Under the pieces are notes generated by a model that searched no databases, had not been told where the DNA came from, and worked only from the letters and a program-made list of their open reading frames with translations. 64,000 nt of DNA, taken from contig NZ_JAKZGL010000014.1 of assembly GCF_022549355.1 (NCBI RefSeq), positions 19,401 through 83,400 of the forward strand, in the 5' to 3' direction. This DNA comes from Acinetobacter sp. NIPH 2699. Its GTDB lineage: Bacteria > Pseudomonadota > Gammaproteobacteria > Pseudomonadales > Moraxellaceae. The translations under genes and the position numbers were made by a program. Shown here in pieces: positions 56,266 to 64,000 of the stretch. Positions within the stretch are counted from its first letter, which is position 1, and each line of letters begins with the position of its first letter.

Positions 56266-57534
56266 TTAAGCGGCTTTGGCAACACCCAACCAAGTAAAGG
56301 TGTTAGGTACATCATTGAGTTGAATGATTTGTTTGATTTTCAGGTTTTTCAAGTCAAGCTCAAGAATCGTTTTGGCTTGCGTGTCATTGATAAAAATCGT
56401 ATCTGAAGCCGCATTTGCAACTAAACGACTTTTTGCAAGTTCAGTACCGTCAACATTGTTTATTGCCTGAATTTGACCTAATCGTTGCCATGTTTGGGTA
56501 TCAATCACGTGCACAGTGCCCATACTATCCAAAATAGCCAAATAGCTCCCTGTCTCATCAAAACTTTGCTGCAAACGTTTAACGGCAGTTGTCCCATCTA
56601 ATTCTTTAGCATCTAATGACCAATCTAAATGGGTGGCATTTAACTTTTCTGGATCAACCACAAATAAAGCATGGGTTCCTGATGCAAAGGCAGCAAATTG
56701 ATTCAGTTTTTCATGTCCTGCAAGCGTAGAAATTCGTTGATCAATAAAAACTTTTTTATCTACAAAATCACTTTTATTTTGTTCAACCACCAACACCCCA
56801 TCTTCACAACCAAACGCAGCGTAATTCATGATTGATGCTGCACCATGTAAACGGTTACATGGATTGGTGAGGGTCTGCTCTTCATGAAAATGATCGCCAT
56901 GAATATGATAACTTTTCACAATACTTAATATTTCTGATTCTTTAGACATATACGTACTTAACACATACTCGCCACGTGGTTCAGCCACGCCATGATGATT
57001 TTTCGGTAGCTTTTGTGTGGCAATATTTCTCTGTGTGATCATGACATCATTAAACACGTCAAATTTTGAACCGTCAGCTTCGCTTCCATCATAAAACAAT
57101 GCCGCAGTGCCATTAAAACTACGATAATGTGCGGGTGTTGCACCTTGTAACTGGAACGTTAGAATGTTCGGTGTATTGATCTTAAGTTCATTACTTTGAC
57201 TAAAAACACCTCCATCCGCAAACTGCACCACGCCCTCATTACGACTCAACATCACCGCATAGCGTGATTGTGGACTGCTATACATCGCTGAGGGCATATA
57301 GTTTAATGCTTTGGTCTCAATCACTTTTTGATCTTTTAAATCATAAATCGATAATGATGGGCGTTCTGTATCAGCATTGGCAATCGCCAAACGACCCTCA
57401 TAATTTAATACAGGTTGTTCTGGTTTCGGTGTACTTGATGATGAACTGGATGAATCGCTACTGCCACCACATGCGGACAACAATACACTACTCAATACAG
57501 CACCCAATAGATAAGTTTGTTTTAACTTATTCAT
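56266..57534 (-). CDS. AztD-like beta-propeller lipoprotein
   Basis: 422 residues from the ATG at 57534, which has AGGGGAAAG before it. Lipobox LSAC with Cys22, then a Ser-rich linker and a predicted beta-propeller. His-rich and Cys segments (NHHGVAEPRGEY, HIHGDHFHEE, NPCNRLHGAA, FGCEDGVLVV) resemble the periplasmic zinc chaperone AztD. A Zur-like operator upstream supports a role in zinc handling. No aztABC transporter genes are adjacent, so the partner is unknown. Confidence 0.72.
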   Translation of the reverse strand: MNKLKQTYLLGAVLSSVLLSACGGSSDSSSSSSSTPKPEQPVLNYEGRLAIANADTERPSLSIYDLKDQKVIETKALNYMPSAMYSSPQSRYAVMLSRNEGVVQFADGGVFSQSNELKINTPNILTFQLQGATPAHYRSFNGTAALFYDGSEADGSKFDVFNDVMITQRNIATQKLPKNHHGVAEPRGEYVLSTYMSKESEILSIVKSYHIHGDHFHEEQTLTNPCNRLHGAASIMNYAAFGCEDGVLVVEQNKSDFVDKKVFIDQRISTLAGHEKLNQFAAFASGTHALFVVDPEKLNATHLDWSLDAKELDGTTAVKRLQQSFDETGSYLAILDSMGTVHVIDTQTWQRLGQIQAINNVDGTELAKSRLVANAASDTIFINDTQAKTILELDLKNLKIKQIIQLNDVPNTFTWLGVAKAA

Positions 57535-57576
57535 GTTTCTTTCCCCTGTTGGACTCATTTATATTGATATTGAAAC

Positions 57577-57589
57577 GTTATAACATAAC
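57577..57589 (-). promoter_or_regulatory. Zur-like operator upstream of the AztD-like gene
   Basis: On the minus strand GTTATGTTATAAC matches the 13-bp Zur core GTTATAATATAAC at 11 positions, and the flanks AAT and GTTTC extend the match. It is 43 bases before the start codon and overlaps a -10-like TATAAC, so Zn-Zur would repress. Confidence 0.65.
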
Positions 57590-57691
57590 ATTAATACAAA
57601 ATTAATCACTTCCTCCATTTTTCTGACCTTAGGAAACGAGACAGAGAACAGAAATCAAACTAAGCTAATGTATTAACTGGATAAATTACTT

Positions 57692-58489
57692 TTAGATAAA
57701 TTTCTCATTGAGATAACGCCAATAGCGTTTCGGCAGATACTGCACATGTAATTTGATATTTTTTCGTTCTTTAATATTGATACTATTAAAATAATCTTTC
57801 CAAAGTTGATCGTATAAAAACTCTTGCTCATCTAACTGCAACTGAAAGCTTTGGCTCGCACCATTTTCAATATTCTGATCAATTTCATTGGCTTCTAACG
57901 ATACCTCATGAATGTCATGTAAATCATAGTAAAAACCATACTTGCGTTGCTCATCATAAATCAGCCAGCGTTGATCTTGATAGCGACGTTTAAAATGCGG
58001 CTGGATTAATGGCAGCACATTAAAATCGGGACGAATTAAACTTAAAAACAATTCATCTGTGGTTTTTTTAAAACGTATAAATGCCTCCATTCGATGTTTT
58101 TCTCGTCCGACCTTTTTCGCCCATTGTGAAATGGCCAATACACTAGGATGAGAATAATCTTTCTCAACCAAACGGTTCTGACTAAACACATAAATGCAGT
58201 AATTCAATAAATGCTGATAAGCCTCAAGCGACTCGGATAAAGAGGTAAAATAAAATTGTCTCAAAGCCGATTTAGATAGCCTTTGCTGTAATGCTACCCA
58301 AACCCGTTGTGCATGTTGTTCATTATTCGGTATTTCAACCATGCTGGAAAAGAGTCCATGTTGGGCATTTTCAAATAAGCAAAGCTTTACCTGAAACTCT
58401 TTGAATTGAAATGCGCGAAATACACAATTGAGTAATCCAACCATGGAGCCATCAAAGTAATAATAGACAATTCCCCCGCCTAGCATCAC
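57692..58489 (-). CDS. TIGR03915-like putative DNA metabolism protein (DUF4130)
   Basis: 265 residues starting at a GTG at 58489 (ATG at 58486 is also possible). No membrane segment. It contains VYYYFDGSMVGLLNCVFRAF near the start and the HYxMEAFIRF-like HRMEAFIRFKKT near 133-144, as in the uncharacterised protein that pairs with the radical-SAM repair enzyme. Its start shares one base with the stop of that gene, so they are translationally coupled. Some such proteins are fused to uracil-DNA-glycosylase domains. Confidence 0.82.
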   Translation of the reverse strand: MMLGGGIVYYYFDGSMVGLLNCVFRAFQFKEFQVKLCLFENAQHGLFSSMVEIPNNEQHAQRVWVALQQRLSKSALRQFYFTSLSESLEAYQHLLNYCIYVFSQNRLVEKDYSHPSVLAISQWAKKVGREKHRMEAFIRFKKTTDELFLSLIRPDFNVLPLIQPHFKRRYQDQRWLIYDEQRKYGFYYDLHDIHEVSLEANEIDQNIENGASQSFQLQLDEQEFLYDQLWKDYFNSINIKERKNIKLHVQYLPKRYWRYLNEKFI

Positions 58490-59751
58490 TAAAATCCCAA
58501 ACTCAACTGAGGTGACAGTTGTTGCACATACTTGGATGAACCCTGTGTCAGTATTTGCTGGCGAATATAACTCGTCGATAATTCTTTCTGAAAACGAGGA
58601 CTATCTTCACAACGAATAAAAAACTTTGCACGCGAATACGCCACACCCAACTGTTTCAACAAATCAATATGCACTCGACCAAAACGACGTGCTTGTACAA
58701 TTTTCTTAGCCGACTTCACCCCAATGCCAGGGATACGCAAAATCATATGGTAATCCGCTCGATTTAAATCGACTGGAAATTGCTCAGGATGACGCAGTGC
58801 CCAACTCAATTTCGGATCGACATCTAGATCAAGATGCGGGTGTTTTTCATTGACGATTTCATTAACCTGAAAGCCATAAAAACGCATTAACCAATCACTT
58901 TGATAGAGTCGATTTTCTCGTAGTAAAGGTGGTGCTGAACCCACCGCAGGCAAATAGTTATTTTCCGTATTAATTGGAATATAACCTGAGAAATAGACCC
59001 GTTTGAGTTTAAATTCTTTGTAATGTCGATCTGCCATTAATAGAACGTCTTGATCAGTTTCTTGATGTGCACCGACCACCATTTGCGTGGTTTGCCCTGC
59101 TGGGACATATTTCGGCACATGCTTGATAATCTGACGTTCGTCTTTGAGTTGAATCAAGCGATCTCGAACCAGCCCCAAGTCTTTTTGTACTTCTTGATGT
59201 GACTTTTCAGGGGCAAACGCTTTTAATCCTACTTCGGTTGGCATTTCTAAATTAATACTCATTCGGTCAGCATAGAGACCTGCTTCATGAATCAACTCAG
59301 GTGAAGCTCCCGGAATAGTTTTAAGATGAATATAGCCATTAAAATTTTCTTCTAGGCGTAGTTTTTTCACCACTTGCAGCATCCGTTCCATGGTATGGTC
59401 TGCGGACTTAAAGATACCTGAGCTCAGAAACAAGCCTTCAATATAATTACGTCGATAGAAGTTAATGGTCAGGTCAACCACTTCCTGTACGGTAAATGCC
59501 GCCCGTTTCACATCATTGGAACGGCGTGACACACAATAAGCACAGTCAAAAATACAGACATTACTGAACAGGATTTTCAGCAAAGAAACACAGCGTCCAT
59601 CTTCGGTATAACTATGACAAATCCCTGCCCGACTAGCATCGCCTAGACCTTTGTCTTTATTTTTACGGTCACTACCACTGGAGGAACAGGACACATCATA
59701 TTTGGCAGCGTCCGCAAGAATCTGGAGTTTTTCACGAATGCGATCAGACAT
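58489..59751 (-). CDS. TIGR03916-like putative DNA modification/repair radical-SAM protein
   Basis: 420 residues. The iron-sulfur cysteines are Cys66, Cys70 and Cys73 in CIFDCAYC (CX3CX2C). A helix-hairpin-helix (ILRIPGIGVKSAKKIVQARR, about 336-356) suggests DNA binding. The family is predicted to act in DNA repair, but no reaction is known to me. Always paired with the downstream TIGR03915-type gene, as here. Confidence 0.86.
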   Translation of the reverse strand: MSDRIREKLQILADAAKYDVSCSSSGSDRKNKDKGLGDASRAGICHSYTEDGRCVSLLKILFSNVCIFDCAYCVSRRSNDVKRAAFTVQEVVDLTINFYRRNYIEGLFLSSGIFKSADHTMERMLQVVKKLRLEENFNGYIHLKTIPGASPELIHEAGLYADRMSINLEMPTEVGLKAFAPEKSHQEVQKDLGLVRDRLIQLKDERQIIKHVPKYVPAGQTTQMVVGAHQETDQDVLLMADRHYKEFKLKRVYFSGYIPINTENNYLPAVGSAPPLLRENRLYQSDWLMRFYGFQVNEIVNEKHPHLDLDVDPKLSWALRHPEQFPVDLNRADYHMILRIPGIGVKSAKKIVQARRFGRVHIDLLKQLGVAYSRAKFFIRCEDSPRFQKELSTSYIRQQILTQGSSKYVQQLSPQLSLGF

Positions 59752-59975
59752 TTCAAACGACCTGAAGAAAACAGAGAATATCGTTTAAAAATTAACATTT
59801 CAAAGTTGTGAAATTAAGAGCATGTGAGATGTCATGCGTCTTGAGTTGTCGTTTCAATTTTCCACCTTAGTAAATCTTACAAAATATTGCTACAATGTAA
59901 GTCTTGGTTAAATCATTAAAATAAAACCAAATTATCAACCACGCCAACCGAAAAACACGTCTTATAAAAGACTAT

Positions 59976-60755
59976 ATGAGCTTTGTGCAGCAAATGTTTG
60001 GATTTATTATTGCTATTTGGATCATTTTTATTATTAAAATTACTTTTTTTAAAAAGACTCGTATAGCGGGTATAATTTTGATTATTTCTAGTACTTTAAT
60101 CCTATTAAAGTACTGTTATTCTGAAATTAAAAGTCTTCCACCTAATATCAACACCTATAAAAAACTTTGTGGGCTCTATAAATATGAAGAATTTCTATCC
60201 ACAATTAAAGGTCAAAGTAGTTATAACTTCCATTTTCAGTTAAATGATTACGGAAATTACGCCTACCATATCAATCACACTAAAGCCGTTCATTATCGTT
60301 ATGACGGTTCAAAAAAGCTGAGATTAGACAAGTTACGAAATAATCAAGTCGTATGTTTACATGTTAGTTTCAATACTTATCGACCAGATCGTATTAATGA
60401 ACTTTTAGACATTGAATATTTAACTTCAGACTATGAGTTTGAGTTTCAAAAGATATGCGGTCAGCAAGTTGCTACAGAATATTCACAGGGTATGACCAAA
60501 TCTAAAGACAATCCTTACCATTTAATCTTTAAACTAGATAATTATGGTACTTACTCATACTATCTCCCACCTCACGTGATCACTCGTTCTACATTAATTG
60601 GTGATGTAATTTACACAAACTCTAACCAAGATGTATGTCTAATCGCAAAAATACCTAAAGTGAGTGTGCTTAAATCAAATTTCCTAGAAGATGCAGATAT
60701 TCTTATGATCGAATTAGTTGATAAACCTCCAATTTTGAAGAATGAACAACCATAA
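59976..60755 (+). CDS. Membrane-anchored protein with an internal duplication, hypothetical
   Basis: 259 residues, AT-rich. Two N-terminal membrane helices (about 7-25 and 29-48), then two similar soluble halves: the first from KKLCGLYK (about 62-67) with FHFQLNDYGNYAYHI and VVCLHV, the second from QKICGQQV (about 158) with LIFKLDNYGTYSYYL and VCLIAK. Each half keeps a Cys pair. No family recognised. Its composition differs from neighbouring housekeeping genes, so acquisition is possible. Confidence 0.7.
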   Translation: MSFVQQMFGFIIAIWIIFIIKITFFKKTRIAGIILIISSTLILLKYCYSEIKSLPPNINTYKKLCGLYKYEEFLSTIKGQSSYNFHFQLNDYGNYAYHINHTKAVHYRYDGSKKLRLDKLRNNQVVCLHVSFNTYRPDRINELLDIEYLTSDYEFEFQKICGQQVATEYSQGMTKSKDNPYHLIFKLDNYGTYSYYLPPHVITRSTLIGDVIYTNSNQDVCLIAKIPKVSVLKSNFLEDADILMIELVDKPPILKNEQP

Positions 60756-60838
60756 GTTTTTTACACAACGCCTTTGCCACTCCTCCCCAAAATCCTTATA
60801 CTTAACCACAATTTTTGTTTGATTCCAGTGGATGCACC

Positions 60839-61828
60839 ATGAGTCGTGCTATATCGCATATTGATACATTTCAGGGCTTAATTCTTGCCCTACAAAACTA
60901 TTGGGCGGAGCAAGGCTGCGTCGTATTACAACCATATGATATGGAAATGGGCGCAGGTACTTTCCACACTGCAACCTTCTTACGTGCTTTAGGGCCAGAA
61001 ACTTGGAATGCGGCTTATGTTCAACCTTCACGTCGTCCGAAAGACGGTCGTTATGGTGAAAACCCGAACCGTTTACAACACTACTATCAGTTCCAAGTAG
61101 TACTTAAGCCAAACCCAGACAATATTCAGCAGCTTTATCTCGATTCATTAAAAGCAATCGGGATTGACACCCTAACTCACGACATTCGTTTCGTAGAAGA
61201 TAACTGGGAATCTCCAACCCTTGGCGCATGGGGCTTAGGTTGGGAAGTTTGGTTAAATGGTATGGAAGTGACTCAGTTCACTTACTTCCAGCAAGTTGGT
61301 GGTATTGAATGTTACCCAGTCACAGGTGAGATCACTTACGGCTTAGAGCGTCTGGCAATGTACCTTCAAGGTGTAGACTCAGTTTACGATCTGGTTTGGA
61401 CTAAAGGTCAATTCGGTACAGTTACCTATGGTGATGTATTCCATCAAAATGAAGTTGAGCAATCAACCTATAACTTCGAATATGCACCAGTAGATAAAAT
61501 GTTTGAATTGTTCGACTTCTATGAAGCCGAAGCGTCTCGTTTAATCGAAGCTGAATTACCACTTCCTGCATATGAACAGGTTATCAAAGCATCACATTGC
61601 TTTAACTTGCTCGATGCACGTGGTGCGATTTCTGTGACTGAACGTCAACGTTATATTTTACGTGTTCGTACTTTGGCGCGTTCAATTGCACAAAGTTATG
61701 TGGCTGCCCGCGCGAAACTTGGTTTCCCAATGGCAGAACCACATTTGCGTGATGAAGTATTGGCTCAACTTAAAGCACAAGTTGAAGCAGAAGCAGCCCA
61801 AGCTGAAAAAGCGAAGGAGAATAAATAA
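60839..61828 (+). CDS. glyQ: Glycyl-tRNA synthetase alpha subunit
   Basis: Charges tRNA-Gly as part of the alpha2beta2 enzyme. 329 residues from the ATG at 60839 ([15 protein letters not shown]); a TTG 24 bases upstream is unlikely. The class II core with YAEQGCV-like [31 protein letters not shown] and [20 protein letters not shown] is intact. The stop overlaps the glyS start by one base. Confidence 0.97.
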   Translation: MSRAISHIDTFQGLILALQNYWAEQGCVVLQPYDMEMGAGTFHTATFLRALGPETWNAAYVQPSRRPKDGRYGENPNRLQHYYQFQVVLKPNPDNIQQLYLDSLKAIGIDTLTHDIRFVEDNWESPTLGAWGLGWEVWLNGMEVTQFTYFQQVGGIECYPVTGEITYGLERLAMYLQGVDSVYDLVWTKGQFGTVTYGDVFHQNEVEQSTYNFEYAPVDKMFELFDFYEAEASRLIEAELPLPAYEQVIKASHCFNLLDARGAISVTERQRYILRVRTLARSIAQSYVAARAKLGFPMAEPHLRDEVLAQLKAQVEAEAAQAEKAKENK

Positions 61829-63897
61829 TGACTAAGCATACAGTTTTATTCGAACTTGGCTGTGAAGAACTTCCACCAAAAAGCTTAAAAACTTTGCGTG
61901 ATGCACTTAAAGCAGAAACGGAAAAAGGCCTAAAAGATGCAGGCTTAAACTTCGCTTCTATCGAAGCATATGCTGCTCCACGTCGTTTGGCATTGAAAAT
62001 TGTTGATATCGATGCTGCTCAAGCGGACACGCAAAAACGTTTTGATGGCCCTGCTGTACAAGCGGCTTATGATGCTGAAGGCAAACCGACCAAAGCCCTT
62101 GAAGGCTTTATGCGCGGTCAAGGCATTACGGTTGATCAGCTTTCAACTTTCCAAGCAGGCAAAGTTGAAAAAGTTTGCTTCTTGAAAGATGTAAAAGGTC
62201 AAAGTCTTGATGCTTTGCTTCCACAAATTTTACAGACTGCATTGGACAACTTACCAATTGCAAAACGTATGCGTTCAGCGGCAAGCCGTACTGAATTCGT
62301 ACGTCCAGTAAAATGGGTGGTATTGCTGAAAGATGATCAAGTGGTTGAAGCAACCATTCAAGATCATAAAGCAGGTAACGTGACTTATGGTCATCGTTTC
62401 CATGCACCTGAAGCCGTGACTTTGGCGCATGCAAATGACTACTTGGCTACTTTAGAACAAGCCTATGTGGTTGCGAACTTTGAAAAGCGTCAAGTAACTA
62501 TTCAAGAACAAGTGAAGAAGTTAGCTGATGAAGTAAATGCGAATGCTATTGTGCCAGCAAACTTGCTTGATGAAGTAACAAGTCTGGTTGAATGGCCTGT
62601 TGCTTTACGTGCAACCTTTGAAGAGCGCTATTTGGCTGTTCCTCAAGAAGCATTGATTACCACCATGCAGGATAACCAGAAGTATTTTTGTTTAATCAAT
62701 GCAGAAGGTAAATTACAGCCTTACTTCATTACCATTTCAAATATTGAGTCTAAAGATCCGATTCAAATTATTGAAGGGAATGAGAAAGTTGTACGCCCTC
62801 GTTTGTCTGATGCGGAGTTCTTCTTCTTACAAGACCAAAAACAACCGCTTGCGTCTCGTAAAGAAAAATTAGCCAATATGGTGTTCCAAGCACAATTGGG
62901 TACACTTTGGGATAAATCAGAACGTATTGCTAAATTAGCGGTGGCATTGTCTCCAATTACGGGTGCAAATGTTGCTGATGCTGAAAAAGCAGCGTTACTT
63001 GCGAAATGTGACTTAACCTCTGAACTTGTGGGTGAATTCCCAGAACTTCAAGGGATTGCAGGCACTTACTATGCGCGTCTTGAAGGTGAAAATAACGAAG
63101 TTTCAGAAGCGCTAGGTGAACAGTATTTACCTAAATTTGCTGGTGATGTATTACCGCAAACCAAGACGGGTACAACCATTGCACTTGCTGACCGTTTAGA
63201 CACATTGGTGGGTATTTTCGGTATTGGTCAAGCGCCAACAGGTTCGAAAGATCCATTTGCATTACGTCGTTCTGCGATTGGTATCTTGCGTTTAATCATT
63301 GAAAATGAACTCGATGTCACCATTGAAGAGCTGGTTAATTTTGCATTGCAAGGTTATGGCGACATCATTAAAGATCACGATAAAACACGTGCTGATGCGG
63401 TTGCTTTCCTTGAAGGTCGTTACCGTGCCAAGTATGAAGACCAAGGCGTGGCTGTTGATGTGATTCAAGCAGTTCAAGCGCTTGCGCCAAAATCTCCACT
63501 TGATTTTGACAAGCGTGTGACTGCAGTCAATCATTTCCGTACTTTGCCAGAAGCGGCTGCATTGGCTGCGGCAAATAAACGTGTTGCCAATATTCTTGCT
63601 AAAGAAGCGACACCAGAAGGTGCTGTGGTTGAAGCGAATCTGGTTGAAGCGGCTGAAAAAGCACTTTATGCAGAATTGTCTGCCCTTACGCCTGTGGTTC
63701 AGCCTTTGCTTGCTGCGCGTAATTATACCGAAGCATTGTCTAAGCTTGCTGCACTTCGTACACCAATTGATGCCTTCTTTGAAGGTGTAATGGTTATGGC
63801 AGATGATGCAAAGTTAAAAGCGAACCGCTTACGTTTATTGGCTCAGTTGCGTGATTTGTTCACGGCAATTGCAGATGTAAGTGTATTGCAGGGTTAA
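61828..63897 (+). CDS. glyS: Glycyl-tRNA synthetase beta subunit
   Basis: 689 residues, the usual length. Begins [14 protein letters not shown] and contains [38 protein letters not shown] and the C-terminal anticodon-binding region. It forms the tetramer with GlyQ; the one-base overlap of stop and start (TAATG) gives coupled synthesis. Confidence 0.97.
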   Translation: MTKHTVLFELGCEELPPKSLKTLRDALKAETEKGLKDAGLNFASIEAYAAPRRLALKIVDIDAAQADTQKRFDGPAVQAAYDAEGKPTKALEGFMRGQGITVDQLSTFQAGKVEKVCFLKDVKGQSLDALLPQILQTALDNLPIAKRMRSAASRTEFVRPVKWVVLLKDDQVVEATIQDHKAGNVTYGHRFHAPEAVTLAHANDYLATLEQAYVVANFEKRQVTIQEQVKKLADEVNANAIVPANLLDEVTSLVEWPVALRATFEERYLAVPQEALITTMQDNQKYFCLINAEGKLQPYFITISNIESKDPIQIIEGNEKVVRPRLSDAEFFFLQDQKQPLASRKEKLANMVFQAQLGTLWDKSERIAKLAVALSPITGANVADAEKAALLAKCDLTSELVGEFPELQGIAGTYYARLEGENNEVSEALGEQYLPKFAGDVLPQTKTGTTIALADRLDTLVGIFGIGQAPTGSKDPFALRRSAIGILRLIIENELDVTIEELVNFALQGYGDIIKDHDKTRADAVAFLEGRYRAKYEDQGVAVDVIQAVQALAPKSPLDFDKRVTAVNHFRTLPEAAALAAANKRVANILAKEATPEGAVVEANLVEAAEKALYAELSALTPVVQPLLAARNYTEALSKLAALRTPIDAFFEGVMVMADDAKLKANRLRLLAQLRDLFTAIADVSVLQG

Positions 63898-63942
63898 TCA
63901 CTAAACTGTCACGTCCTGAAATAGATTGACAGTATTTCATTT

Positions 63943-63976
63943 AAAACCGAGTTAAACCATTAGCTCGGTTTTCTCT
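63943..63976 (+). terminator. Terminator of glyQS
   Basis: Stem AAAACCGAG / CTCGGTTTT with a 12-base loop and a T-rich tail, 45 bases after the glyS stop. Confidence 0.82.
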
Positions 63977-64000
63977 TTCTCATACATCTGATTCGGTGTG

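Noticed and set aside
60815..60838. Upstream TTG start of glyQ
   Set aside because: Adds eight residues not typical of GlyQ; the ATG at 60839 gives the family N-terminus.
1..64000. Mobile elements, prophage, CRISPR, rRNA, tRNA, restriction or antiphage genes
   Set aside because: I looked for transposase, integrase, Cas, nuclease and tRNA-like patterns and found none; the window is mainly conserved core genes.

Overview
The window is a chromosomal segment of a gammaproteobacterium, most likely Acinetobacter (Moraxellaceae). The evidence is the AT-rich composition, an AlmA-type long-chain alkane monooxygenase, the mla lipid-transport genes, and protein sequences typical of that genus. Species cannot be fixed from sequence reading alone. 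I see no rRNA, tRNA, CRISPR array, prophage or intact insertion sequence. Most of the window is core genome, and I did not find a large undescribed system.

Region 1 (1-1400): the 5' part of almA, then a small membrane-protein locus that looks frameshifted. Region 2 (1400-15150): the whole S10-spc-alpha ribosomal cluster on the minus strand, from rpsJ to rplQ, with secY and rpoA inside. A clear promoter lies before rpsJ and a terminator after rplQ. Region 3 (15.2-25 kb): a glutamine-amidotransferase-like gene with a Fur-like box, metC, a HerA/YjgR-type ATPase, flavohemoglobin (hmp) with two NsrR-like boxes followed by nsrR, engB, a metal-dependent hydrolase, a dicarboxylate-type symporter and tesB.

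Region 4 (25.4-34.5 kb): plsB, a periplasmic binding-like protein, an SDR-family protein, recG-comF, a Nudix hydrolase and corA. Region 5 (34.5-38 kb): mlaFEDCB, which keeps the outer membrane asymmetric by retrograde phospholipid transport. Region 6 (38-47.2 kb): a DEAD-box RNA helicase with a 260-residue repeat tail and a long 5' leader, suhB, dxs, ribA, hemF, a histidine phosphatase and aroE. The metabolic genes here serve isoprenoid, riboflavin, haem and aromatic amino acid synthesis. Region 7 (47.2-64 kb): three lipoproteins (one a beta-propeller like the zinc chaperone AztD, with a Zur-like box), an acyl-CoA dehydrogenase, a PspC protein, an HPP-CBS membrane protein, an SLC13-type transporter, a paired DNA-repair radical-SAM module, an AT-rich membrane protein with an internal duplication, and glyQS.

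The observations most worth a second look are small: a candidate 29-residue leader ORF plus a hairpin over the ribosome-binding site before the RNA helicase; the expanding 30-bp repeats in that helicase; tandem NsrR boxes before hmp; a Zur-like box before the AztD-like gene; and several decayed or frameshifted gene remnants in intergenic gaps.
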